Shown piece after piece: positions 16,573-25,485 of a stretch of 64,000 nt of DNA; the stretch's first letter is position 1; every line of letters begins with the position of its first letter. The position numbers and the translations under genes are program-made. Under the pieces are notes generated by a model. The model was not told the DNA's origin, ran no database searches, and saw only the letters and a list, made by a program, of their open reading frames with translations. Origin of the DNA: Streptomyces hundungensis (GTDB lineage: Bacteria > Actinomycetota > Actinomycetes > Streptomycetales > Streptomycetaceae); the NCBI RefSeq assembly GCF_003627815.1, contig NZ_CP032698.1:8246001-8310000 (forward strand). The letters run 5' to 3'.

Positions 16573-17409
16573 ATGACGACCCGGACCATGGACACAGCTC
16601 AGGAGTTGGCCGCGTTCCTGCGCAGCAGGCGCGAGCGCCTCGACCCCGGCCGGATGGGCCTGCCGTCGCATCGGCGGGCCCGGCGGACACCGGGGCTGCG
16701 CCGAGAGGAAGTCGCCGAACTGGCCGGGGTCAGCACCGACTACGTGGTCCGGTTGGAGCAGGGCCGCGGGCTGCGGCCCTCCGCGGAGGTACTGGGGGCG
16801 CTGGCCCGGGCCCTATGCCTGGATGCGAGTGAACGCGATTACCTGTTCGACCTGGCCGAACGCCGCCGTCCCGGCACCACCGGTGGGCCGGCCGCCAGTG
16901 CGGCGCCGTCGCTGGCCCGCCTGGTCGGTGACCTCTCGCCGCTGCCGGCCATGCTGCTGGACCACCGGTACGACATCCTCGCCTGGAACCCCGAAATGGC
17001 CCGGCTGCTACCGGGTTTCGAGGCCGCACCGCCGTCACGGCTCAACGCGATGCGGCTGTGCCTGCTGCACCCGGCGATGCGCGACTTCTACGCCGACCGG
17101 GAGCAGGTGCTGCGGGACGGGATCGCCCACCTGCGCGCGGCATGGGCCGCGCACCCGGAAGACCGGGAACTGTCGGACCTCATCGCCGAGTTCGTCACCC
17201 AGGACGAGGACTTCGCCCGCTCGTGGACGGAGCGGGAGGTCAGCGTCAACGGACGCGGCCGGAAGTTGCTGCGGCATCCGGTCGCCGGTGCGATCACCGT
17301 TGACTTCGAAGTCCTGCTACCGCTCCAGGACCCAGGACTGCGCCTTCTCATCTACCGCGCCGCGGACGAGGAGAGCCGCGCGTCCCTGGACCGGCTGTGC
17401 GCGCGATGA
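16573..17409 (+). CDS. XRE-family regulator, MmyB type
   Basis: 278 residues if started at ATG 16573; ATG 16588 is an alternative and no strong ribosome site decides. N-terminal HTH (about 8-80: LRREEVAELAGVSTDYVVRLEQGR), then the MmyB-like ligand-binding region (PLPAMLLDHRYDILAWNPEMARLL; C-terminal FEVLLPLQDPGLRLLIY). MmyB-type regulators are thought to sense small acyl-type ligands. Likely represses or activates the divergent aldo/keto reductase and itself. Confidence 0.9.
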   Translation: MTTRTMDTAQELAAFLRSRRERLDPGRMGLPSHRRARRTPGLRREEVAELAGVSTDYVVRLEQGRGLRPSAEVLGALARALCLDASERDYLFDLAERRRPGTTGGPAASAAPSLARLVGDLSPLPAMLLDHRYDILAWNPEMARLLPGFEAAPPSRLNAMRLCLLHPAMRDFYADREQVLRDGIAHLRAAWAAHPEDRELSDLIAEFVTQDEDFARSWTEREVSVNGRGRKLLRHPVAGAITVDFEVLLPLQDPGLRLLIYRAADEESRASLDRLCAR

Positions 17410-17486
17410 CCGGGCCCCAACTCACGGCTCGTGGCAAGAAGCGGCACTGCTTCGCGCGCTGCTGGTGACAGGTAGCGCGCCGAACT

Positions 17487-17602
17487 GGTGACAACCATCG
17501 TGCTTCACCCACACGACGTCGCAGTTCGGCAGGCGCCCCCGGTGACAACTATCGTGCTTCGGCTCATTCGACTGAGCCGAAGCACGATAGTTGTCACCGG
17601 GG
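17487..17602. repeat. 30-bp perfect inverted repeat plus a direct partial copy
   Basis: The arm at 17537-17566 is perfectly complementary to 17573-17602 with a 6-base loop (TTCGAC). The inner 20 bases, beginning GGTGACAACTATCGTGC, recur 54 bases earlier at 17487-17506 with one mismatch. Such long perfect arms are too long for an ordinary terminator. They could be paired ends of a deleted insertion element, a tiny inverted-repeat transposon, or a strong bidirectional stop between the MmyB gene and the two-component remnants. Confidence 0.75.
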
Positions 17603-17681
17603 CGGTCCTGCTGTCACCGGGATCTGTTCCGGCGGCAGCCCCGCCTCGATGCGGTGGTCGAGTTGGTCGGCGTAGGCGTCT

Positions 17682-17710
17682 AGTACTCCAGCCGTAGATC
17701 GTGATCACGA
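17682..17710. repeat. Solo IS-end sequence
   Basis: This 29-base stretch (begins AGTACTCCAGC, ends TGATCACGA) matches, with two mismatches and in inverted orientation, 22260-22288 just beyond the IS701-type transposase. It therefore looks like a stray terminal repeat of the same element family, abutting the truncated response regulator. Confidence 0.6.
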
Positions 17711-18086
17711 ATGGGAAAGTAAGGCCCGGGACGCTCCGAGGAACCGCAGCACGGCCTGGACGCGGCGGTGGTCCGCGTCGACCACAGGCAGGGTGTTCGC
17801 AGACAGCAGGTCAGCTGCGTACCGCTCCTCCACGTACTGCGAAAGCAGCACCACCGGCGTCCCGGCCAGCGCCGACGGATCTCCATTGCCGCCCGGACCC
17901 CCCGTCGGCGAAGCCGGGCGGCATCCGGACGTCGATGAAAGCGAGTTGGGGCCGGTGCTCCTCCACTGCCGCCAACAGCCCCTCCGTGTCGCCGGCTTCC
18001 GCGGCAACCTGGCACCCGCTCATCTCTAGCGTCTTGACCAGGCCGACCCGCAACGACACCGAATCCTCAGCGATCACCGCGCGCAC
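17705..18086 (-). pseudogene. Response regulator (NarL type), deleted and frameshifted
   Basis: GTG at 18086 overlaps the kinase stop by 13 bases, so the pair was an operon. The receiver begins normally (MRAVIAEDSVSLRVGLVK; phosphoacceptor Asp in AFIDVRMPP). A frameshift near 17900 is followed by TPVVLLSQYVEERYAADLLS in the next frame. The frame then jumps straight to LPVVDADHRRVQAVLRFL, which is the extreme C-terminus of a LuxR-type HTH domain. The rest of the output domain is missing. Even if the frameshift is suppressed, it could not bind DNA normally. Confidence 0.7.
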
Positions 18087-19321
18087 GGCAGCTCCGCGGT
18101 GATGGTGGTGGGCCCGCCAACGGGGCTGCTGACGTGGAAGGCCCCGTCGAGGGAGCCGACCCGCTTGGCCAGCCCGGTCAGCCCCGTGCCGGCTGTGACA
18201 TCGGCACCGCCCAGCCCGTCGTCGGTAACGCGCACTCGCAGTACCTCGCCGATCTGACGGACTATCACCTCTGCACGCGTCGCGTTGGCGTGCTTCGTCG
18301 CATTGGTCAGCGCCTCAGAGATCACGAAGTACGCGACTGACTCCACGTTGGGCGCCACCCGCTCCTCCAGATCGACCCGCAGCCGCACCGGCAGGGGCGT
18401 GCGGGCAGCCAGCCCGGACAACGCCGCGTCCAGACCTCGGTCTTCGAGCACGGCCGGGTGCAGCCCCCGCACCAGGTCATTGAGTTCGGCGATCGCCTCC
18501 TTCGCCTCCAGGTGCGCTCTCGCGATCTCCTCGCGGGCATCACTCGGCAGGTCCGGGCGGGTGGCAATGGCCAGACCCAGGTTGACCGCGAGAGACACCA
18601 ACCGCTGCTGGGTGCCGTCGTGCAGGTCACGCTCGATCCGGCGGCGCTCCGCGTCGACGGCCTCGATCAAGTCGGTCCGGCTCACGGCCAACTGATCGAC
18701 CCGCTCCTGGAGCCGCTGCGCCCGGCTGGGCCCGAGCAGGCCCAACGCCAGCCGCGCCTCGGCCCGGGCTGCTGCCCCCGCGGTCCAGGGCAGGGCGCAC
18801 AGGAGGAGGAGTCCAGCCGCTGTGCAAGCCGACAGCTGGGTCGGATTGCCGAACCAGTCCTGGCGCATTCCGGTTGGCAGCATCCATGCCCAGGCGTAGG
18901 CGGTGACGCCCGCCAGGCCCGCCGCCGCCAGCGCGAGCACCAGCAGCTCCAGCAGCGCGAGCAGCGGGCCCAGCAGGAGGTGGTAGCCGACCTTGCGCCA
19001 AGGCCGCGTTGCCGCGAGCCACTGGGCGGCCGAGGCCCACGTCCATTTCTCCGGCGCGGTGGGGGTGAGCCGGGGGACGTCCACACCGATGAACACCCGG
19101 TAGCGAGCCCGCTGAACGGCCGTCAGCACCAGGGTGCAGAGCAGGACCAGGGCGGTCGACATGGGAACCGTCAGGAGCCAATTCCCGGTCCTGGCGATAG
19201 TCAGCCCCGCCCAGGATGACACGGGCACCAGCGCCAGGTGCGGCAGCACACCAGCGGCAAGAAAGCCGGTGTCCCGCCACGCCCGGACGACCTTGCGTCT
19301 CAGTCCAGCTGGAATCGTCAT
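18074..19321 (-). CDS. Sensor histidine kinase (HisKA_3, NarL-partner type)
   Basis: 415 residues from ATG at 19321. Four hydrophobic segments in residues 20-190 form a membrane sensor domain. The dimerisation/phosphoacceptor box is ERRRIERDLHDGTQQRLV (His in LHDG). The ATPase region has SEALTNATKHANA, DDGLGGA, and GTGLTGLAKRV, all intact. It should phosphorylate the adjacent regulator, which is now broken, so it is an orphan unless it talks to another regulator. Signal unknown. Confidence 0.88.
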   Translation of the reverse strand: MTIPAGLRRKVVRAWRDTGFLAAGVLPHLALVPVSSWAGLTIARTGNWLLTVPMSTALVLLCTLVLTAVQRARYRVFIGVDVPRLTPTAPEKWTWASAAQWLAATRPWRKVGYHLLLGPLLALLELLVLALAAAGLAGVTAYAWAWMLPTGMRQDWFGNPTQLSACTAAGLLLLCALPWTAGAAARAEARLALGLLGPSRAQRLQERVDQLAVSRTDLIEAVDAERRRIERDLHDGTQQRLVSLAVNLGLAIATRPDLPSDAREEIARAHLEAKEAIAELNDLVRGLHPAVLEDRGLDAALSGLAARTPLPVRLRVDLEERVAPNVESVAYFVISEALTNATKHANATRAEVIVRQIGEVLRVRVTDDGLGGADVTAGTGLTGLAKRVGSLDGAFHVSSPVGGPTTITAELPCAR

Positions 19322-19369
19322 GGCACGACGCTAGGACACCGCAGGAGGAGGGACTGTACGGTCATTGGT

Positions 19370-20578
19370 TCAACTCCCGAGCTGGAAGAGTACTTCCGGA
19401 TTGTTCGGCGAGGGGCCGTCCAGCAGCGGACTGTGGATCCCCTTCAGCGTCCGGTCGAAGAACGCCGTCACGTACCCACGCGTGATCACGATTCCACGTT
19501 CGGGGTCGAGCGGCGGCGTCGGGAACCCGGCCTCCTCCTCGAGCAGGTCCACGTCGGTGAAGCTGGGGTGGGTGGCGCCGGTGACCGCCACCCACTTCTT
19601 GTAGCCGCCGAGGGCGGCCCAGGCTTGCCCCCAGTTGTCACCACCGCCGGTCGAGTGGTAGGCGGCCGCACCCAGCATGAGGAACGGCCGGTTGATCTGG
19701 CCGGGCATCGGGGCCGGGCTGAAGGTGCCGTCCATGTTCACCCCGGCCAGTACTCGCGGGTCGGCGATCATCGTGGTGGCGGCGGCCGCTCCGCCGATGG
19801 AGTGTCCGGCCATGCCGATCTCGTGCTTGTCGATGAGGTGTGCCAGGCGCCACGCGGTATTGCCATGCGTCAACCGGTCAATCACGAAGGACACGTCCAG
19901 CGCGCGGCTGGCGGTGACCGTGTCCGTGTCGAGATTCGGGTCATCGCAGATCGCGCACGGCGGCGTCTGGCCGTTCGCCAGCGTCTCGCCGCTGTCCTCG
20001 TAGGTGTGGCCGACGAGCGCGACGACGTAGCAGTGACTGGCCAGGTCGGTCGCGAGCGAGGTGAGCACCATGCGCGGGTCCCCGAACCCGGGTGAGAGGA
20101 CCACCAGCGGATACTTGCCGCGTTGCGGCCGCGCGCCGCCGAAGGCGTGAGTGGTGACGCTGGAAAGGTTCTGCGGGGTGACGCCGGAGCTCGCCGGTAT
20201 CTTCGCGTGCTGGATGTGTCCGGCTGCCTCGGCGAGGGTCATGTAAGGGGCCGGCGTCCCGGTCCCGGGGACGGCCGGGTAGACCATCGTGACGGTCAGT
20301 TGGCGGGGACCGGATGACGGCACCCACGGGTCGGGACGGCTCGCGTCGGTGAGGTGGATGACGTCCTCGCCGGCGGCGTAGGGGCCGGCCGGCGCAGGGA
20401 GCGTGCCTTGGAGGGACCGCGGTGGCGCGGTGGCTGTGGCCGGTGCGGTGGGTAACGCGTGCGTGGCCGCCGGCGTGGCCGACGGTGTGGTCGTGGCGGC
20501 GGACCCGGCGCCGGTTCCGGTGACGAGGGCGGCGAGCGCCAGCGCCGCGACGGCGCTGATACGGCGATTGCGTTTCAC
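19370..20578 (-). CDS. Secreted alpha/beta hydrolase (PAF-acetylhydrolase/chlorophyllase-like)
   Basis: 402 residues from GTG at 20578. A signal peptide covers residues 1-30 (basic start, Ala/Val-rich core). The catalytic Ser is in GHSIGGAAA, preceded by VLSPGFGDPRMVL (oxyanion loop). The acidic residue and late His (THPSFTD) follow in order. Length and layout fit platelet-activating-factor acetylhydrolase-like esterases common in Streptomyces. Likely hydrolyses an ester outside the cell. It lies 48 bases upstream of, and on the same strand as, the kinase pair, so the three may have been co-transcribed. Confidence 0.82.
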   Translation of the reverse strand: MKRNRRISAVAALALAALVTGTGAGSAATTTPSATPAATHALPTAPATATAPPRSLQGTLPAPAGPYAAGEDVIHLTDASRPDPWVPSSGPRQLTVTMVYPAVPGTGTPAPYMTLAEAAGHIQHAKIPASSGVTPQNLSSVTTHAFGGARPQRGKYPLVVLSPGFGDPRMVLTSLATDLASHCYVVALVGHTYEDSGETLANGQTPPCAICDDPNLDTDTVTASRALDVSFVIDRLTHGNTAWRLAHLIDKHEIGMAGHSIGGAAAATTMIADPRVLAGVNMDGTFSPAPMPGQINRPFLMLGAAAYHSTGGGDNWGQAWAALGGYKKWVAVTGATHPSFTDVDLLEEEAGFPTPPLDPERGIVITRGYVTAFFDRTLKGIHSPLLDGPSPNNPEVLFQLGS

Positions 20579-20765
20579 GGGATCGACGCTAGGGCCCCGC
20601 AGGAGGACGGTGCCATGAAAGCTGTACCCGATCTCATGGTGAACCTAGTACCACGTGTGAATCTTGATCTTGTCCTGTGGGCGGACACCATCTCGGGTCG
20701 GTAGGTCGGCTTCTGCTGGCCGCTGGCAGGTGGACCGGGCCCGGTGGAACAGGCACTCTGCCCCG

Positions 20766-21131
20766 ATGAGCATCGTCATCAAGTTCTTCGTGGCACCGGA
20801 CGCCGAAGCTGCCGCTGCTGTCGCGGAGGGTGGTCCCGACGGGGTCTTCGAGTCCCTGACCTTCGGCAACTTCGCTGTCGAGGAGGCTCTGATCGAGGGG
20901 GAGGGCATCTTCACCAGTCGGAGCTTTGAGGAAGTCCTGGACGACGATGTTCCCAAGACTGTTGTCGACCGGGAGGACGGCGAGGGTCCGCTTGTCCTCG
21001 CCGTCGTCCGGCACCCTTCGCGATGCCCTGTGCACTGCCGTCGAGCACCGGCTCGCTGAAGTCAGCCGGCTGTGGGTGGCCGAGCGGGCGGCAGACGGCG
21101 AGGTCTTCGACCCCGAGATCGCCGTGTTCGC
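20766..21131 (+). pseudogene. Disrupted conserved streptomycete small protein
   Basis: ATG at 20766 begins MSIVIKFFVAPDAEAAAAV, a start I recognise from a conserved streptomycete hypothetical family of about 150 residues. The frame continues to LVLAV near 21003. Then a one-base shift is needed to follow the family pattern (TLRDALCTAVEHRLAEVSRL, then ERAADGEVFDPEIAVF). At about 21131 the sequence switches directly into transposase (HAGDSSPAGMQHLLSRASWD). So the gene is both frameshifted and truncated by the element. Confidence 0.65.
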
Positions 21132-22113
21132 GGAGCATGCCGGTGACAGCAGTCCGGCCGGTATGCAGCATTTGCTCAGCCGCGCGTCCTGGGACGCCGA
21201 CAAGGTCCGCTACGACATACGGGACTTCGTGGTCGAGCACCTGGGCAACCAGGACGTCGTCCTGGTGGTGGACGAGACCGGTGACCTGAAGAACGGCACC
21301 GCGAGCGTCGGGGTGCAACGCCAGTACACCGAGACCGCTGGGCGAATCGGAAAACGCCCAGGTCGCCGTCTACCTCGTCTACTCCACCTCGGTCGGGCAC
21401 GCTGCCATCGACCGGCGCCTCTACATCCCACGCTCCTGGACTCAGGACCCCGACCAGTGCCGGGCCGCAGGCATCTCGGGCCACACGGGGTTCGCCACCA
21501 AGCCCGCCCTGGCCACCGAGATGATCGCCCAGGCCTGGACGCCGGCGTCACGGCCTCATGGGTCACCGGCGATGAGGTCTATGGCGGCGACCCCCACCTG
21601 AGCGCCGAACTGGAGCGCCGTCAGGTCGGCTACGTCCTCGCCGTCTCACGCAAGCGACCGATCCCGCCCCGCGCGAGCGTCTTCACGGCCGCCATGGTGG
21701 CCCACTGCCTCCCGAAGACTGCATGGCAGCGACTCTCAGCCGGAGACGGCGCCAAAGGCCACCGCTTCTACGACTGGGCCCAAGTAGAGATCGACAGCCC
21801 GGCGAGCAGCACGGGTCACCGGTCGGTGCTCATTCGACGCAACCGGTGCACCGACCAACTCGCCTTCTACCGTTGCTACTCGGCTAGACCCGTTCCTTTG
21901 AGTGCCCTGGTCAGGGTGGCCGGGCGCCGCTGGACGGTGGAGGAGACCTTCCAGTGCGCGAAGAGCCTGGCGGGCCTGGACGAACACCAGGTCCGCCGCT
22001 GGACCTCCTGGCATCGCTGGACCACGCTGGCCATGCTCGCGCACGCATTTCTCGTGGTCACGGCCGCATCGAACGGACCACCGCGACCACGCCGCCAGGG
22101 CTCGCCCTGCTGA
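21131..22113 (+). pseudogene. IS701-family transposase, N-truncated with two compensating frameshifts
   Basis: The frame from about 21131 reads SSPAGMQHLLSRASWDADKV, with catalytic Asp in VVDETGDLK, the second Asp in WVTGDEVYGG, and Glu in WTVEETFQCAK. An extra G near 21340 shifts the frame so the expected NAQVAVYLVYSTSVGHAAID runs in another frame to about 21540. There a missing G restores the original frame. The original N-terminus and start are replaced by the host fragment. All three catalytic residues survive, but the protein cannot be made intact. Confidence 0.75.
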
Positions 22114-22494
22114 CCTGCGGCGAGATGCAACGTCTCTTCACCGCCTTCGCCGCACCGCAACCACGCGGCCTGGCGCACTGGCTCAATTGGTCATGCTGGC
22201 GCCGACGACACCAGGCCCGTGCACTGAGCAGCCTCTACCAATGTCAGGCACTCCCAATGTCGTGATCAAGATCTACAGCTGGAGTACTGGCCCGAGTGGT
22301 ACCAGCGCTACCGTGCGGGGCAGTCGGGCCGAGAGCCGGGCAGCGGGCAGCGGAGCCATCCGACGCCGCTGTGGGCCGTTCGGTCTCCCGGGATGAGTCG
22401 TACTCGCGGGGCGAGGCAGTTGGTCTGACCTGGCGGGCGATGCGCCAGCATTGGCGCTGTGCAATCGGACCGACGGTCGTTCCGAGTCACTGCT

Positions 22495-23433
22495 TCAGCT
22501 GAAGGTGCGCCGGTAGGTTTGCGGGCTGACGCCGGTGGTGCGTTTGAAGCGGTCGCGGAATGTGGTGGGCGACCCGAATCCGACCTGGTCGCCGATGCGT
22601 TCCACGGAGTGATCCGTGGTTTCCAGCAGGTGCTGTGCTTGACGGATGCGGGCCCGGTGAAGCCACTGGAGTGGGGTGGTGCCGGTCTGATCGCGGAAGC
22701 GCCGGATCAGGGTCCGGGTGCTGGTGCCGGACTGCGCGGCGATGTCGGACAGAGTGAGGTCGCGGGTCAAGTTCCCCCTGAGCCAGGTGAGTAGTGCCTC
22801 CAGTTCGGAGCCCTGCGGTGCGGGGGTGTGGTCGTGGACGATGAACTGCGCCTGACCTCCCTCGCGTTCGAGCGGCATCACCGAGAGGCGGGCCGCATGG
22901 GCGGCGACCGCCGAGCCGTAGTCACGGCGGATCATGTGCAGGCAAAGGTCCATGCCCGCTGCCGCGCCGGCCGAGGTGAGGAACTGGCCGTTGTCGACGT
23001 AGAGGACGTCCGGGTCGACGTCGACGTCTGGATACAGGGTTGCCAGGAGCCCGGCCACGCTCCAGTGGGTCGTGCCGCGCAACCCGTCGAGGAGCCCGGT
23101 GGCGGCCAGGGGGAAAGTGCCCGTGCAGATGGAGGCGATTCGGGTGCCGTCGTTGGCGGCCGATCGCAGCGCGTCACGCACGGCCGGGGAGAGCGGGGCC
23201 GTGGGGTCGCTGACGCCCGGCACGATGATCGTGTCGGCGTCTCGGAGGCCCTCCAGATTCCAGGGGGCACGCAGGGCGAAGGCCCCGGCGTCGACCTCCT
23301 CGCGCTCGGCGCACACGCGGACCTGGTAGCCGGGTCGCCCGTCGGGCAGACGGGTCCGCGAGAAGACTTCGATCGGGGTGGACAGGTCGAAGGGGATCAC
23401 TTGCTCCAGGGCGAGAACGGCGACTGTGTGCAT
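22495..23433 (-). CDS. GlxA-family (DJ-1 plus AraC HTH) transcription regulator
   Basis: 312 residues from ATG at 23433; a GTG at 23454 is possible. Residues 1-180 are a DJ-1/PfpI-like domain with the elbow ICTGTFPLAATG. Residues 215-312 are an AraC/XylS double HTH (LTLSDIAAQSGTSTRTLIRR; VERIGDQVGFGSPTTFRDRF). This family controls divergent oxidative or nitrogen-compound genes. Divergent from the DJ-1 protein at 23633, its probable target. Confidence 0.92.
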   Translation of the reverse strand: MHTVAVLALEQVIPFDLSTPIEVFSRTRLPDGRPGYQVRVCAEREEVDAGAFALRAPWNLEGLRDADTIIVPGVSDPTAPLSPAVRDALRSAANDGTRIASICTGTFPLAATGLLDGLRGTTHWSVAGLLATLYPDVDVDPDVLYVDNGQFLTSAGAAAGMDLCLHMIRRDYGSAVAAHAARLSVMPLEREGGQAQFIVHDHTPAPQGSELEALLTWLRGNLTRDLTLSDIAAQSGTSTRTLIRRFRDQTGTTPLQWLHRARIRQAQHLLETTDHSVERIGDQVGFGSPTTFRDRFKRTTGVSPQTYRRTFS

Positions 23434-23632
23434 GGCCGGAACGTACCTTCTCACCGCTCGATGGAATTGGTCCGAATCAGGACGTCCTCAGTGTCGCTGC
23501 ACTTCGGAGGTCCTGGAAGCGTGTGGCATTTTCTCGTTGAAAGATGTCATTCATGCCACTGGGCGTTGGGCTCGGCAAGAGGTTGACTTCGACGTGTCTG
23601 ACCTGAAGGAACACGATTCCGAAGGAACGCTC

Positions 23633-24322
23633 ATGCATGTGCAGGTTGTCTTGTTCGATGGTTTCGACCCGCTCGATGTTGTTGCCCCCTACGAGGTGCT
23701 GTACGCCGGGGGCCAGGCATCGGGCGGCGCGGTGACCGTCGAGTTGGTCTCGGCGGAGGGCCCCCGGGAGGTGATCAGTGGCACCGGGGGGCTGGCGCTG
23801 TGCGCTGTGGGTGCCCTCGACCTGAAGCGTGCGGACTTGGTCCTGGTTCCCGGCGCCTCCGGTCGCGTGGGCGAGCCGGGCGAGGTTCCCGAGGAAGAGT
23901 TGGGGGCCGGCGAGTGGCAGCAGGACGAGTTCATTCCGGTACGGCTGGGCCGCACACTGGCCACCGAGCTCCCCGCGCTCCTCAAGCTGGCCATGGACGA
24001 CCCGGGCATCACGGTCGCCACGGTCTGCGGTGGCTCGCTGGTCCTGGCCATGGCCGGCCTGCTGGAGGGACGGCACGCCACCACTCACCACATGGGGCTG
24101 GACATGCTCGACGCCACCGGCGCCCACGCGGTCCGCGCTCGCATCGTGGACGACGGCGACCTCATCACCGGCGCCGGCGTCACCTCCGGGCTCGACCTGG
24201 GCCTGTACCTCCTGGAGCGTGAGGTGGGCCCCCGCGTCGCGCACGCCGTCGAAGAGTTCTTCGCTCACGAGCGGCGCGGCACCGTCTGGCGCCCGCAGGG
24301 CCCGACACCCACCACCTTCTAG
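23633..24322 (+). CDS. DJ-1/PfpI family protein (isonitrile hydratase-like)
   Basis: 229 residues. ATG at 23633 with GAAGGAA 6 bases upstream. Starts MHVQVVLFDGFDPLDVVAPY, the usual opening of the isonitrile hydratase/ThiJ group, and has the nucleophile elbow VATVCGGSLVLA with the predicted reactive Cys, plus TTHHMGLDML. A compact GLRDLGLYLLE-type helix closes the fold. Probably a hydratase, glyoxalase or stress protein induced by the divergent GlxA regulator. Heads a run of small genes to 25485. Confidence 0.87.
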   Translation: MHVQVVLFDGFDPLDVVAPYEVLYAGGQASGGAVTVELVSAEGPREVISGTGGLALCAVGALDLKRADLVLVPGASGRVGEPGEVPEEELGAGEWQQDEFIPVRLGRTLATELPALLKLAMDDPGITVATVCGGSLVLAMAGLLEGRHATTHHMGLDMLDATGAHAVRARIVDDGDLITGAGVTSGLDLGLYLLEREVGPRVAHAVEEFFAHERRGTVWRPQGPTPTTF

Positions 24323-24387
24323 GCATGGGGCCCTTCGCGATTCAGTCGCCCAACATCCTCCGAGCACAGTCAGGAAAGAACATCAGC

Positions 24388-24705
24388 ATGTCTGTCGAAG
24401 GCACCTGGAACCTGTCCATCTCCACCCCCATCGGCAAGATCAAGGCCGTGGTCGAACTCCGCGTGCAGGACGGCACCCTGACCGGCGTCGCCCGCAATGC
24501 CGGCGAGGAAGTCCCACTCGGCGACATCACCCTCGACGGCGACCGGCTCACCTGGAAGCAGGCCGTCACCCAGCCCATGCGGCTGAACCTGGTTTTCGAT
24601 GTAGCGGTCGACGGGGACACCCTCCGGGGCACCTCCAAGGCCGGACGCCTCCCCTCTTCGAAGGTCACCGGCACGCGTCAGACCGTCTTGGAGCACCAGG
24701 CGTGA
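24388..24705 (+). CDS. Small conserved hypothetical protein
   Basis: 105 residues, ATG at 24388 after AGGAAAG. Predicted beta-barrel-like alternation (GTWNLSISTPIGKIKAVVEL; LTWKQAVTQPMRLNLVFDV), no signal peptide, no Cys. The stop overlaps the next GTG, so it is translationally coupled to the membrane protein. Likely a soluble lipocalin-like or binding protein in the DJ-1 operon; function unknown. Confidence 0.75.
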   Translation: MSVEGTWNLSISTPIGKIKAVVELRVQDGTLTGVARNAGEEVPLGDITLDGDRLTWKQAVTQPMRLNLVFDVAVDGDTLRGTSKAGRLPSSKVTGTRQTVLEHQA

Positions 24706-25168
24706 CCAAGCTCCTTCTGTCCTTGCACGTCCTGGCCGCCCTCGTCGCCGTCGGACCGGTCACCGTCGCCGCGAGCATGTTTCCCGCAACGCTGCGCCGC
24801 GCCTCCGGCGACGGCGATGCCCGCACGACCTTGCGGACACTGCACGCATCTGCCGGGTCTACGCGGGAATCGGAATCGCAGTCCCCCTCTTCGGCCTCGC
24901 CACCGCCAGCAGCCTCGGCGTCCTCGGCGACACCTGGCTGATCACCTCGATCCTGCTGACGGCGGCAGCGGCCGGCGTCCTAACCTTGCTGATCCTGCCC
25001 GCGCAGGACCGTGCACTGGCCGAGACAACGAGTGCCACCTCGCCGTCGCCAGCACCGATTGCCTCGACACCGGGCCGTCTCGCCATGATCACCGGCATCT
25101 TCAACCTGCTCTGGGCCACCGTCACCGTACTGATGATCATCCGTCCCGGCTCCACCACGGGGGCGTGA
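24702..25168 (+). pseudogene. Small integral membrane protein, frameshifted
   Basis: GTG at 24702 overlaps the upstream TGA. The first frame gives one transmembrane helix (MTKLLLSLHVLAALVAVGPV) up to RTLRTLHAS near 24845. The rest (RVYAGIGIAVPLFGLATASS, then three more hydrophobic stretches to 25168) continues in another frame. One base change would restore a four-helix protein of about 155 residues resembling the DUF2269 group. Sequencing error or recent decay. Confidence 0.6.
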
Positions 25169-25485
25169 TCATGCACATCCGTTCTCCGCGCCACCTGCAC
25201 ATCGCGGCTCACGCCGAGCTGATTTCCCTGACCGTGCTGCTGGCCAATGTGTTCACCATCCACCTCAAGGCCATTTCCTCCCTGATGGGCCCGACCCATG
25301 GCTGCGCCTATCTGTTCGTCGTGATCGCCACCTGGCGCCTCAAGCAGGCCCCGGTCGCCGCCAAGGTCCTGGCCATCGTTCCGGGCGTCGGCGGGCTGCT
25401 CGCGCTGCGACGGTCGGCGCCGCCCTGGATGCCGTCGGAACCAAGCACGCACAGCGCGGCAAGCCCGCCGAGATCACCGGCCTGA
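25165..25485 (+). CDS. DUF3817-like membrane protein with altered C-terminus
   Basis: GTG at 25165 (overlapping the previous TGA) or ATG at 25171; about 104-106 residues. Three hydrophobic segments, LHIAAHAELISLTVLLANVF, GCAYLFVVIATW and VLAIVPGVGGLLALRR, fit DUF3817-type small membrane proteins. After LLALRR (near 25405) the frame runs into Ser/Pro-rich nonsense, because an unrelated STAS fragment begins there in another frame. The native tail is therefore lost or replaced. Confidence 0.6.
   Translation: MIMHIRSPRHLHIAAHAELISLTVLLANVFTIHLKAISSLMGPTHGCAYLFVVIATWRLKQAPVAAKVLAIVPGVGGLLALRRSAPPWMPSEPSTHSAASPPRSPA

Larger units (their letters stand above)
20649..22288 (+). mobile_element. IS701-type insertion element, degraded, with host DNA inside
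   Basis: The right end at 22260-22288 is the inverse of the solo end at 17682. A weaker left-like copy (CTAGTACCACGTGTGAATC near 20649) has the same orientation as the solo end. Between them lie a host-type small gene and a transposase reading frame. A simple insertion would not leave host coding sequence inside the ends, so rearrangement between element copies is inferred. Confidence 0.45.
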
